Shown in pieces: positions 7,373-15,529 of a stretch of DNA of 64,000 nt. A program made the translations under genes and the position numbers. Position 1 is the first letter of the stretch. Each line of letters begins with the position of its first letter. Source of the DNA: Halomonas campaniensis. GTDB lineage: Bacteria; Pseudomonadota; Gammaproteobacteria; Pseudomonadales; Halomonadaceae. The stretch lies in NCBI RefSeq assembly GCF_014193375.1, contig NZ_JACHZF010000011.1, forward strand, positions 81,884 through 145,883. The letters run 5' to 3'. Under the pieces are notes generated by a model, which had not been told where the DNA came from, searched no databases, and saw nothing but the letters and a program-made list of their open reading frames with translations.

Positions 7373-9640
7373 CTACCGGTAGGCGTAGACGTTGTAGTAG
7401 CCGTACTGTCGGTTGGTGGAATAGGCCACCGCGTTGAGCACTGCCCCCTTCACTCTCACCCCCGCGTGTTCCAGGCGGCGCTTGGTGATTTCGAGCTCCT
7501 TGGGAGAATTGAGGCCGTAGCGGGCGACCATCAGGCAGGAGCCGGCATGCTTGCCGACGATCGCCGCATCGGTTACCGCCATCACGGGCGGTGTATCCAG
7601 TATCACCAGGTCGTAGTGCTGAGCAGCCCAGTCAAGCAGGTCATGGAAGGGCTTCTGCATGAGCAGCTCAGAGGGGTTGGGGGGCACAATGCCCCGGGAG
7701 ATGAAGTCCAGGTGTTCGATACCGCTGGCGCGGACGGCCTCGTCGATGCCAAGGCGGGACGTTAGCAGTTCTGACAGCCCGCCCTTGCCGGCCTGATGAA
7801 AGGCGTGGTGCAGGTGTCCCTTGCGCATGTCGGCGTCGACCAGCAGCACCCGTTGGCCGGCCTGGGCGCAAACCACGGCCAGGTTGGCCGCGATGAAGCT
7901 CTTGCCGGCCTCGGGGCTCGACCCGGTGATCATCAAGCGGTTGTCACTGGATTCAAGCATGGCAAAGTAGAGGCTGGTGCGCAGGCCACGCAGGGCCTCC
8001 ACCGTTGGCTCCTCGGGGTCGGTGATGGCCAGCAGTCCTCGGAACACATGGACCCCATCCTTGCGTCGACGCCTCAGATAGTGGGACAGCTTGTTCTGAC
8101 CCGAAGAGACCGGCACGATCGCATAGACCGGCAAGCCGATTGCCTCCAGCTGCTCGGGCGTCTCGACGGCACGGCTGAAGGCCAGCCTGAGCATCACCCC
8201 GACGATGGCGAGCAGCATCCCCAGCAATGCGCTGCCAGCCGTGAGCAAGCCGACTCGGGGTGCGATGCTGCCACGCTGCAGCACGGCAGTATCGAGTATC
8301 CGCACGTTACCGACCGTACCCGCCTTGACCAATCGCATCTCCTGCCGCTTGTTGAGCAGTTGCACGTAGATCTGCTGGTTCACCTGGGTGTCACGGGTCA
8401 GGCGAAGCACCTCTTGCTGGGTCTCCGGCAGGTCGTTGACACTGGCCTCGAGCTGGAGCTTCTCGGCCTGCAGCTGCGAGCGTTTGCGCAACAGTGCCTG
8501 ATAGTTCGGGTGCGTCGGACGGAAGCGCTCGGCCAGTTCCGCCTCGGCAAGCGCCAGTTCCGAGAGCTGGTTATCCACGGCGACCAGGCTACCCAGCAGA
8601 TTCTGTGTCTCGAAGGTCAGGTCGACCGAATCGCGCTGGGCGCGATAGTCATTCAAGGCATTCTCGGCACCTGTCAGCTCCACGTTCACCTGTGGAATCT
8701 GCTCCTCAAGGAACGCCAGCTGCTTCTCGGCCTCCTCGGACTGACGCTGCACGTTCTGGGACAGGAACACGCCGGTGATGGTGTCGAGCACCCGGACAAT
8801 CTGCTCACGGTCCTGACCGCTCAGCATCACCTGATAGACCCCGGAATCCTTCCCGCGGGGTTCGATCGTCAGGCGACGTTGCAACTGGGCGATGGCATCC
8901 AGGTGCGAGACGCGACGCATCTCGAACTCCGCCCCGGCATGGGCTTCCAGCTGACTGACGAAGAGACGGTAACCGGACGCCTCGTCCTGAACCGTCTCCC
9001 CCACCCGTCCGGCCAGCAAGGTAGCACCGTCTCGGGTCAGGCTATATTGGCCTTCATCGGCCACCCTCAGCACATGGGTTCTGCCCTCGGCATGAGGCGG
9101 CACGTCGAAGCGTGACACCCGCAGGGATTCACCCGCCCACACGAAAGGGCCGCCCTCGTCTTGCTCCCAGCCGCCTATCCTCCCCAGCCAACTCCCCAGC
9201 AAGCCCGGCGTCAGCCGATCCACCTGCTCTCGGGTAAAGCCGTGATTGACCAGGAAATCCCCGACCATCGGCATACGCCGCGGCTCGATCTGGATGGCGA
9301 GGTCGAGGCGATCCACGGTCTCTCCCATCACCATGCGGGACTGCAGAATCTCAAGCTCGGCAGTCGTGGGATTTCCCGCCTGCTCTCCCACCGCCAGGGT
9401 TTCGAGAAGCCCCAGCGTGCTCTTCCGTCCTTCGATCTGTATCAGGGTATCCGACTGATAGATCCTCGTCTGGGAACTGGCGTAGAAATAGCCCCCCAGC
9501 AGAAAAAGAGCCCCGATGAAGAGGATTTTCCACTTGTGTTCCAGCAGGGTGGAGACCAGCTTGACGAGGCTGATATCCGGGGTATCACGAGGGGGTTCAC
9601 TCGACAACCCGTGGTGACTCGGAAAGACTGTCATGGCCAT
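7373..9640 (-). CDS. wzc: Polysaccharide co-polymerase / bacterial tyrosine kinase (Wzc type)
   Basis: A 755-residue inner-membrane protein controlling chain length and export. The order is: first membrane segment near 34-53, Wzz domain, long periplasmic coiled-coil/GNVR region, second membrane segment near 455-480, then a cytoplasmic BY-kinase. The kinase motifs are Walker A GSSPEAGKS (about 573-581), Walker A' VLLVDAD (about 598) and Walker B VILDTPP (about 679). The C-terminus carries the expected tyrosine cluster (RQYGYYNVYAYR), the autophosphorylation tail. It starts about ten bases after the wza stop. The matching phosphatase is not adjacent; a Wzb-type gene at 60564-61022 is the likely partner. 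Confidence 0.93.
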   Translation of the reverse strand: MAMTVFPSHHGLSSEPPRDTPDISLVKLVSTLLEHKWKILFIGALFLLGGYFYASSQTRIYQSDTLIQIEGRKSTLGLLETLAVGEQAGNPTTAELEILQSRMVMGETVDRLDLAIQIEPRRMPMVGDFLVNHGFTREQVDRLTPGLLGSWLGRIGGWEQDEGGPFVWAGESLRVSRFDVPPHAEGRTHVLRVADEGQYSLTRDGATLLAGRVGETVQDEASGYRLFVSQLEAHAGAEFEMRRVSHLDAIAQLQRRLTIEPRGKDSGVYQVMLSGQDREQIVRVLDTITGVFLSQNVQRQSEEAEKQLAFLEEQIPQVNVELTGAENALNDYRAQRDSVDLTFETQNLLGSLVAVDNQLSELALAEAELAERFRPTHPNYQALLRKRSQLQAEKLQLEASVNDLPETQQEVLRLTRDTQVNQQIYVQLLNKRQEMRLVKAGTVGNVRILDTAVLQRGSIAPRVGLLTAGSALLGMLLAIVGVMLRLAFSRAVETPEQLEAIGLPVYAIVPVSSGQNKLSHYLRRRRKDGVHVFRGLLAITDPEEPTVEALRGLRTSLYFAMLESSDNRLMITGSSPEAGKSFIAANLAVVCAQAGQRVLLVDADMRKGHLHHAFHQAGKGGLSELLTSRLGIDEAVRASGIEHLDFISRGIVPPNPSELLMQKPFHDLLDWAAQHYDLVILDTPPVMAVTDAAIVGKHAGSCLMVARYGLNSPKELEITKRRLEHAGVRVKGAVLNAVAYSTNRQYGYYNVYAYR

Positions 9641-9649
9641 GATCTCTTG

Positions 9650-10825
9650 TTATAGATCCCCGACATTATCGACCGACCTTGCAACGTCACCCGGCAGCGT
9701 GACCGACGGGATCAACAGCGAGATCACGTTGTTCCAGCGGGCCAGCGGTGCCGACGTCACATAGACGACATCCTGGGGCTGGAGAGGGAAGCGCGTACCC
9801 AGCATCAGGCGAGTCGCATCGCTGATATCCAGCTGATATACCGTGGCAAGGGTGTCGCTGTCCGGTGCATTGCCGCGAACCACGAAGATGCCGGAGGGCT
9901 GGGCACGGCTTTCGTTCACCCCACCTGCCCGCGCCAGGGCATCGGTCAGGGTCAGGCGCTCGTTACCCAGGGCAATGGCCCCGGGCTTGATGACCTGCCC
10001 CAGCACCACCACATTCTGGTTCTCGGAAGTCGGCACATGCAGCAGATCACCATCACGCAGCAGGCGATTCTGGGTCATATCGCCCTGACGCAACATGGCG
10101 TAGAGCGACAGCCGTTCCTCACGACCATCACGTGTCAGCAAGACGTTGTGCCAGTCGGCATTGGCGCGGGCGCCTCCCGCTTCGCTGATCGCGTCAAGCA
10201 CGGTCATCGGCACGATGGTGATCGGCAGGGTGCCCGGACTCTCCACAGCCCCGCTGACGTAGATCTTCTGCGACCGGAAGGCGGCCATGCCGACCTCCAC
10301 CTGGGGGTCGGTAATGACCTCGGAAAGCCGTCGGGTCAGCAGACTACGGACCTCCTCGAGGTTCATGCCGGCTACTCGGACTCGCCCCACATAGGGGTAG
10401 AACATGGTACCGTCGGGGCGCACACGGTTACCCGTCTCGGCAGCGCCTCGCTCTCCACCCGCGGGAATCGTCAACTCCGGATGGTCATAGACGATCACGC
10501 TCAGCACGTCGCCAGGTCCCACGCGATACTCATAACTCTGCATGTCCTGGCGCAACGTGCCGGGCAAGGGTTGAGAGGCCGAACCCATCACCCGATAGCG
10601 GCTCACCAGTTCCGGCGTGATTTCCATCACATCCACGCGGGAATCCAGCGATTCATCGAGGTTCTTTTCATTGATATGCCCCCCGGGAGCCAAGGCACAT
10701 CCCCCCATCAGGGAGAGTGTCATCAGCAACAGCACGAGCATACTGATTCGCACCGCACTTATCGGGTTTTCGGCGCCGTCACTCGCCATGGCTTGATGAT
10801 TTTTTACTTCCGCCTGAGAGTCCAT
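9650..10825 (-). CDS. wza: Outer-membrane polysaccharide export lipoprotein (Wza type)
   Basis: A 391-residue lipoprotein that forms the outer-membrane export channel and docks on Wzc. A hydrophobic stretch ends in a lipobox-like LMGGC with the lipidated Cys at about 43. Then come the Poly_export domain (YRVGPGDVLSVIVYDHPEL) and SLBB domains. The ATG at 10825 is chosen because GGGGGAG precedes it at the right distance; a GTG at 10855 would lie inside the ops element. It is the first gene of the operon. The leader before the hydrophobic core is unusually long (about 27 residues), so a later start cannot be excluded. Confidence 0.92.
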   Translation of the reverse strand: MDSQAEVKNHQAMASDGAENPISAVRISMLVLLLMTLSLMGGCALAPGGHINEKNLDESLDSRVDVMEITPELVSRYRVMGSASQPLPGTLRQDMQSYEYRVGPGDVLSVIVYDHPELTIPAGGERGAAETGNRVRPDGTMFYPYVGRVRVAGMNLEEVRSLLTRRLSEVITDPQVEVGMAAFRSQKIYVSGAVESPGTLPITIVPMTVLDAISEAGGARANADWHNVLLTRDGREERLSLYAMLRQGDMTQNRLLRDGDLLHVPTSENQNVVVLGQVIKPGAIALGNERLTLTDALARAGGVNESRAQPSGIFVVRGNAPDSDTLATVYQLDISDATRLMLGTRFPLQPQDVVYVTSAPLARWNNVISLLIPSVTLPGDVARSVDNVGDL

Positions 10826-10852
10826 GTGGCGTCTCCCCCGTTGACCCTTTGA

Positions 10853-10864
10853 CACGCTACCGCC
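10853..10864 (-). promoter_or_regulatory. ops element (JUMPstart core) upstream of wza
   Basis: The minus strand reads GGCGGTAGCGTG, identical to the ops pause sequence that recruits the NusG paralogue RfaH in enterobacterial capsule, LPS and haemolysin operons. It lies in the coding orientation, 28 nt before the wza ATG, inside the presumed leader. The preceding GGGG extends the match to the 3' core of the JUMPstart element. RfaH itself is not in this window. Confidence 0.8.
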
Positions 10865-11196
10865 CCGGAATGTCTTGGCATATTTCCGAGGCCCCGATGA
10901 TTCTTTGATTTTTTCTCTGTCTTGAAACGGCGACAGCCAGCAGTGACATGTCCCTGCGTCGAGTGCATCCTTGCGAGACGATCATTGCCGATGGCTCTCG
11001 CGAGAATTCATGACGCTGTCACAGAGAACTGTGATCATGTTCTGCTGACTGACACATTGAGCTTACATACTTACAGAACAGTCACATTCTCATTTTGGTG
11101 ACATGCCCGGGAGCACCTGCGCCATATTCGAACGGCGCAAGATAATGGGATGGAGGCAGGGCGAGAGATGAGGAATGCTCATCCCCGGGATGAGAA
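10865..11196. promoter_or_regulatory. Leader and promoter region of the polysaccharide operon (no gene)
   Basis: There is no gene in these 332 bases. The stretch is AT-richer than its surroundings and dyad-rich: TCACAG-AGAA-CTGTGA is perfect at 11019-11034, TGTTCTG (11038-11044) faces CAGAACA (11074-11080), and GTCAC/GTGAC half-sites lie at 11081-11102. These could be operators or RNA structures of the wza operon. I could not pick a convincing -35/-10 pair. CTCATCC/GGATGAG at 11178-11195 is a second short hairpin beside the terminator to the right. Confidence 0.5.
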
Positions 11197-11229
11197 ATGA
11201 CCAAGCCCACCGAGGGTGGGCTTGGTCAT
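11197..11229 (-). terminator. Hairpin terminator after the 152-residue membrane protein gene
   Basis: ATGACCAAGCCCACC (11197-11211) and its exact complement (11215-11229) form a 15-bp stem with a three-base loop. On the minus strand a short TTTCT run follows, so it probably ends transcription of the gene at 11288-11746 before the polysaccharide operon. The T run is weak. Confidence 0.65.
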
Positions 11230-11287
11230 GGTGTCCCGTGAGTCAGGACGAACAGGAAGGCTGCAGAAGGGAAAACGCTTCGAGGAC

Positions 11288-11746
11288 TCAGTGACGTCGA
11301 CAGCGCCACACCGCCAGCAGATGCAGCACCGCCAGGGCCAGCAGCACGGCACAGGCCCAGCCCAGGCCGGTCACCAGGGTATGGTAGGCGGCCGGTGCCG
11401 CCTGGGGCCGCTGGGTCATCCCGAACTCGGCCAGGCGCGTGAAGCCGTAGAGCAGCAGTGCCAACAGGGTCAGCGGCCGGGTCCCGCCAAGGGACGCCAG
11501 GCCCCGGGTCAACCGCCAGGGCTCACGGGGCGGCATCGCCGCCTTGGGTTTGCGGGCTGCGGCGGTCGGACGCGAGCGGGGGGAGGCCTGCCGCGCGGGC
11601 GCCTTGCGCGCCCGGGGCCTGGGCTTGCGAGTTCCCGAACCGCCAGCCACCCGCTGCCAGGCCCAGCGTCCGCTGCGCACCAGGATCCAACCCAGGGTAA
11701 AGCTGACGGACAGGGCCAGGCCGCCCATTACCAGTACATACGCCAT
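11288..11746 (-). CDS. Membrane protein of unknown function with a basic linker
   Basis: A 152-residue protein not recognised as a known family. One N-terminal membrane helix (residues about 3-25) is followed by a linker of some 60 residues rich in Arg, Lys, Ala and Pro, then two C-terminal helices (LTLLALLLYGFTRL and GWACAVLLALAVLHLLAVW). The ATG at 11746 has GGAAGGA just upstream; a GTG further upstream would add a non-hydrophobic leader. It may be co-transcribed with the stress-protein gene to its right. Confidence 0.7.
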   Translation of the reverse strand: MAYVLVMGGLALSVSFTLGWILVRSGRWAWQRVAGGSGTRKPRPRARKAPARQASPRSRPTAAARKPKAAMPPREPWRLTRGLASLGGTRPLTLLALLLYGFTRLAEFGMTQRPQAAPAAYHTLVTGLGWACAVLLALAVLHLLAVWRCRRH

Positions 11747-11829
11747 CGGGCGAGTCCTTCCAATGCAGTGCCGGCCGGCTATTGTGCCACAGCGGAAGGG
11801 GCACACGGGGTAGTCATGGCCCGCGAATC

Positions 11830-12621
11830 CTACGGCACCACGATCACCGGGATGGGGATCCTCGCCAGCACATCCGGTTCCTGGTCGATCAGCCGAGAGA
11901 GCCTCTCGCGGCTGACCAGCAGCGCCCCGCTGCGTGACCGGGCCAGGAATCGCTCGAGCTGTTCGGCCCCCATCGGGGCCAGTTCCTCACGTCCGCGGAA
12001 CAGCGGAGCGTCGTGGGCGACCTCCTCCAGGCTCTCGCCCCAGGGCAGGCGCGGCGCCTGGCCACGGAAGTAGCGCAGCGGGCCGGGCGACGGCGGATGC
12101 CGCTCATCCCAGATGATCACCGTGCAGGGTGCCTCGAGGATCAGGCGGTGACTGGTGGATCCCAGCCGTGCGCCCCAGCGGGCCGAGAGTCCCGCCTTGC
12201 CCAGCACCAGCACGTCCCCCGGCCCGGCCTGGGCGAGCGCCTCGCTGACCACTTGACCCCGGCTCACCTGCAGCCGATGGCGCAGCTCCCGCCCGGCCAC
12301 CGCGGCCTCCACCGCCTGGGTCACGCGTTGCACCTGACGGGCCAGGCTGGCCTCCAGGTCTGCCCGGCTCAAGGGGCGCGAAAGGCCGGTACTGGCCCCC
12401 ACCTCGCGGGAGAACGGGAAGGCCGCACAGTGGATCAGATCCAGGTCCTCCACGAACAGGGCCACCAGTTCGGCACGCACGTCATCGGCCAGGGCCACGG
12501 CGGCGGAAAGAGCCGCAAGGCTCTGGCGGGAGGCGTCCAGCAGCGCCAGCACCCGGGTCTCGTCCTGGTCCGCAGAAGCGCCGCTGGCCGGCCCATCAGT
12601 GACCCGTTCCTCATCGGTCAT
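11830..12621 (-). CDS. Universal stress protein family
   Basis: A 263-residue protein with one clear UspA domain: VLALLDASRQSLAAL at the start, and the nucleotide-binding motif with GKAGLSARWGARLGSTSHRLI leading to PCTVIIWDE. A C-terminal half resembles a degenerate second Usp domain ending in IPVIVVP. Two ATGs are adjacent; the one at 12621 has the better spacing to GGAGG. The start lies inside the last codons of the LonB gene (11-base overlap), so the two are translated together. The pairing with a protease suggests a stress role, but no specific ligand can be named. Confidence 0.8.
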   Translation of the reverse strand: MTDEERVTDGPASGASADQDETRVLALLDASRQSLAALSAAVALADDVRAELVALFVEDLDLIHCAAFPFSREVGASTGLSRPLSRADLEASLARQVQRVTQAVEAAVAGRELRHRLQVSRGQVVSEALAQAGPGDVLVLGKAGLSARWGARLGSTSHRLILEAPCTVIIWDERHPPSPGPLRYFRGQAPRLPWGESLEEVAHDAPLFRGREELAPMGAEQLERFLARSRSGALLVSRERLSRLIDQEPDVLARIPIPVIVVP

Positions 12622-15034
12622 CATTTCCCTCCCCCGCGGACTCGGCCCGATCGCCCTCGCCCACCTCCTCGTCGTTGCTGCCACGAGCGGCCTTCACGGC
12701 GTCACGGAAGGCCTCGAGCCGCGCCTGGACCCGCCCGTTGAGGCTCTCGGCGGGGAAGTTCCCGGCCTCGTCGGGTTCGCCGGGTACCTGGCCGGTCAAG
12801 AGGGCCAGCGCCTCGTCCACGTGGCGGATGCCATAGAGGTGGAAGTGGCCCGCCGCCATCGCCTCGCGCACCTCGCCCTTGAGCATCAGGTGCTCCACGT
12901 TGGCGGCGGGCAGGATCACCGCCTGCCCGGCGAGTTCGCCGCGCACGCGGCAGACATCGAAGAAGCCCTCGACCTTCTCGTTGACCCCGCCCACCGCCTG
13001 CACTTCCCCGTGCTGGTTGATCGAGCCGGTCACCGCGAAGCGCTGGTCGAGGCCCACCCGCGCGATGGCCGACACCAGCGCGCAGACCTCGGCCACCGAG
13101 GCGCTGTCGCCCTCGATGCCGCCATAGGACTGCTCGAAGGCCAAGCTCGCCGAGATCGACATCGGCCGTTCGCGGGAGTAGCGCCCGGCCAGGTAACGCG
13201 ACAGGATCATCACCGCCTTGGAGTGGATGCGACCGCCCAGTTTCGCCTCGCGCTCGATATCCACCACCTGGCCGCTGCCTGGACGGGCCGTGGCGGTGAT
13301 GCGGGTCGGCTGGCCGAAGGCGTAGTCGCCCAGCGCAAGCACGGAGAGTCCGTTGACCTGCCCCACCACACTGCCCTCGGTGGCGATCATCACCGTGCCC
13401 CGGGTTATGTGCTCATGGCTTCGCTCACGGATACGCCCGGCGCGCCACAGCTGCTGCTGTACCGCCTTCTCCACGTGTGCCCGGGTGATCACCGCCGTGT
13501 CCTCCTGGCCGGCCCAGTGATCGGCCTCCAGCAGCAGATCGCTGAGGTCCCGATGGCGGGCGGTGAGGCGCTGCTGGTCGTCGGCGAGGCGGCTGGCCCG
13601 CTCGATGGTCGCCGCGACCCCGCTGCGATCCAGCGGGCGAAGCGCCGCTTCCCGGGCCAGGGTGGCGACCATCCGGGCGTAGAGTGCCAGGCTCTCCTCG
13701 TTGCGTGGCAGCTCGTCTTCGAGGTCGACCATCACCTTGAACAGCTCCAGGAACTCCGGGTCGTGCTCGCAGAGCAGGTAGTAGAGCAGCCGCTCGCCGA
13801 GCAGCACGATCTTGACGTCCAGCGGAATCGGCTGGGGCTCCAGGCTCACGGTGCTGATCAGCCCATAGGCCTGTTCCAGCGACTCGGTGCGGATCTCGCC
13901 GGCGCGCAGGATGCGCTTGAGGGTCTCCCAGGCGCCGGGCTGGGTCAGCACCCCGCGCACGTCCAGCACCAGGTAGCCGCCGTTGGCGCGGTGCAGGGCC
14001 CCGGCGCGAATCAGCGAGAAGTCGGTCAGCAGGGTGCCGTTGTGCACGTGGTGCTCGATGCGTCCCACCAGGTGCTGGTGGCCCGGCAGATCCTGGTAGA
14101 TCACCGGCGCCCCCTCGGTGTCGGCGTTGTCCACCAGCAGGTTGAGGTGGAAGCGGCTGAACACCGCCTCCGGGGGGATCTCGGGCTCGTCGGAGAGGAA
14201 GGCGTCCACGTGCTGCAGGATCGCCTCGCGGATCGCCGCCACATGGGCGATTACCCCCTCCTCCTCCGCATAGCGCTCCTCGAGCTCGCCCAGGGGAGAG
14301 CCGATCGCCGACTGCATCACCTCCTCGTTGAGCTGGTTGATCTGCTCGCGCAGTTCCTTGGCCAGGCGCGGCATGCGGCGGATCGCCTGGGTCAGCTTGC
14401 GCTGCAGGATCTCCACCGTGTGCTCGATGCGGTCGCGCTCCTCCTTGGGCAGCTTCTCGTAGTCGTCCGGCGACATCATCTTGTCATCGTCGGCCGGCGC
14501 GAAGGTGAAGCCGTTGGGAGTCGACAGCAGCAGGATGCCCTGCTCGCGCGCCTCGCGTCGCACCGCCTCGATGGCGTCGCGCTGGCGCTCCCCCATCGCC
14601 TGCTTCAGCTCCTGGAGGCGGTTCTGGTACTCGTCGCTCTCGAACACCGCCGGGATCGCCCCGCGCAGCTCCTCGACCAGCCCCTCGATGTCGCGCCGCA
14701 GCTGGCGGCCCGTTCCCGGCGGCAGCTGCAGGTAGAGCGGCACCGAGGGGTCCTCGAAATTGTAGAGGTAGCACCAGTCAGGAGGCGGCGACTCGTTGCG
14801 TGAACGATCGACCAGGTAGCGCCCCACCAGGCTGTGCTTGCCATGGCCGGGCTGGCCCAGCACGAAGAGGTTGAAGCCATCGCTGCGGATCGAGGTCCCG
14901 AACGCCAGCGCCTCCCTGGCTCGGGCGTGACCGCTGAGCAGGTCCAGCGACTCCAGCTCGCTGGTGACCTCGAAACCCAGCGCCTCCTCCGGGCAGGCCC
15001 GGTAGACCTCGGAAACCGTCAGCGCCTCGACCAT
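12611..15034 (-). CDS. LonB-type ATP-dependent protease (AAA+ with Lon Ser-Lys domain)
   Basis: An 807-residue protease of the LonB/YcbZ family rather than classical Lon: it lacks the Lon N-terminal domain. The AAA+ module begins near residue 50, with a variant P-loop LGQPGHGKHS in which His replaces the usual Thr/Ser, as I recall is common in this family. A long helical insertion follows. The C-terminal Lon protease domain shows the catalytic Ser in GIEGDSAS and the Lys in GGVNEKVEG. AGGGAGAACACG precedes the ATG. The stress-protein gene overlaps its 3' end. The upstream region faces a small gene across a regulatory segment with twin palindromes. Confidence 0.9.
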   Translation of the reverse strand: MVEALTVSEVYRACPEEALGFEVTSELESLDLLSGHARAREALAFGTSIRSDGFNLFVLGQPGHGKHSLVGRYLVDRSRNESPPPDWCYLYNFEDPSVPLYLQLPPGTGRQLRRDIEGLVEELRGAIPAVFESDEYQNRLQELKQAMGERQRDAIEAVRREAREQGILLLSTPNGFTFAPADDDKMMSPDDYEKLPKEERDRIEHTVEILQRKLTQAIRRMPRLAKELREQINQLNEEVMQSAIGSPLGELEERYAEEEGVIAHVAAIREAILQHVDAFLSDEPEIPPEAVFSRFHLNLLVDNADTEGAPVIYQDLPGHQHLVGRIEHHVHNGTLLTDFSLIRAGALHRANGGYLVLDVRGVLTQPGAWETLKRILRAGEIRTESLEQAYGLISTVSLEPQPIPLDVKIVLLGERLLYYLLCEHDPEFLELFKVMVDLEDELPRNEESLALYARMVATLAREAALRPLDRSGVAATIERASRLADDQQRLTARHRDLSDLLLEADHWAGQEDTAVITRAHVEKAVQQQLWRAGRIRERSHEHITRGTVMIATEGSVVGQVNGLSVLALGDYAFGQPTRITATARPGSGQVVDIEREAKLGGRIHSKAVMILSRYLAGRYSRERPMSISASLAFEQSYGGIEGDSASVAEVCALVSAIARVGLDQRFAVTGSINQHGEVQAVGGVNEKVEGFFDVCRVRGELAGQAVILPAANVEHLMLKGEVREAMAAGHFHLYGIRHVDEALALLTGQVPGEPDEAGNFPAESLNGRVQARLEAFRDAVKAARGSNDEEVGEGDRAESAGEGNDDR

Positions 15035-15120
15035 CGTGTTCTCCCTGCTCGTCAGCCGGCTATGGTGTCTGATTCATTCAAAGATGACTCATATAGCAGC
15101 AACGGTCGAGGGAGAGGATA

Positions 15121-15135
15121 TGGAATAATATTCCA
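15121..15135. promoter_or_regulatory. Palindromic operator candidate, copy 1
   Basis: TGGAA-TAATA-TTCCA is a perfect inverted repeat lying directly upstream of the -35 of the predicted promoter at 15143-15171. The same half-sites with the same five-base spacing recur at 15186-15200. The regulator is unknown. Confidence 0.55.
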
Positions 15136-15142
15136 CCAGATC

Positions 15143-15171
15143 TTGACTGCGACCTTGGTCTAAGACATAGT
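15143..15171 (+). promoter_or_regulatory. Predicted sigma-70 promoter of the 48-residue protein gene
   Basis: TTGACT (15143-15148) and CATAGT (15166-15171) are separated by 17 bases. Transcription would start near 15178, leaving a leader of about 50 bases that contains the second palindrome. The two palindromes bracket the promoter, as expected for a repressor. Confidence 0.5.
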
Positions 15172-15185
15172 GGCTCCAGAATCAA

Positions 15186-15200
15186 TGGAAATATTTTCCA
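15186..15200. promoter_or_regulatory. Palindromic operator candidate, copy 2
   Basis: TGGAA-ATATT-TTCCA is a perfect inverted repeat, extended by one more pair on each side (15185-15201). It lies just downstream of the predicted transcription start and 65 bases from the first copy. Confidence 0.55.
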
Positions 15201-15227
15201 TATAGGCACCATTCAGGAGAGAGCACC

Positions 15228-15374
15228 ATGACCCACGAGCGCATCCCCACCATCTGGGACCAGCCCCTGCCCCGTAGCACCCGCAAGCCTCAATCGCAGC
15301 GGACTCGAGCCACCGAACGCTTCCTGACCATCTGGAGCCGACCGGTCGCTCGACTCCCCGGTGCCGAGGTCTGA
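15228..15374 (+). CDS. 48-residue small protein with an internal repeat
   Basis: A short frame with AGGAGAG at a good distance before ATG. The product (MTHERIPTIWDQP...) contains two copies of one motif: RIPTIWDQPLPR near the start and RFLTIWSRPVAR near the end, that is R-x-x-TIW-x-x-P-x-x-R, joined by a basic Ser/Thr/Arg stretch. It has no signal peptide or membrane segment and no family I recognise. A promoter and twin palindromes precede it, and a strong hairpin follows at 15455-15489. The repeated motif and regulatory frame make it more than a chance ORF. Confidence 0.65.
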   Translation: MTHERIPTIWDQPLPRSTRKPQSQRTRATERFLTIWSRPVARLPGAEV

Positions 15375-15454
15375 TCCGTCACTTCGGGAAGAACGTCAGG
15401 CGTCACTGCCGCAGGCAAGGGCCACCCCCACTCCGCCCGCGGTGACCCAGACAG

Positions 15455-15489
15455 CAGCAGGCCGCCGATCGATGATCGGCGGCCTGCTG
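15455..15489. terminator. Strong bidirectional hairpin between the small gene and the phasin gene
   Basis: A perfect 16-bp stem (15455-15470 with 15474-15489) and a three-base loop lie between convergent genes. It lacks a T run on either strand, so it may act as an mRNA 3' end stabiliser or weak terminator. A second 8-bp hairpin (15503-15510 with 15515-15522) sits directly after the phasin stop. Confidence 0.6.
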
Positions 15490-15529
15490 GGATCCTTCCA
15501 GAACCCGGCCCGAGGGCCGGGTGGAAGTC

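Noticed and set aside
12599..14803. Plus-strand frame of 734 codons opposite the LonB gene
   Set aside because: The composition (very rich in His, Gln, Leu, Val) is typical of antisense frames in high-GC genes, and the LonB motifs lie on the other strand.
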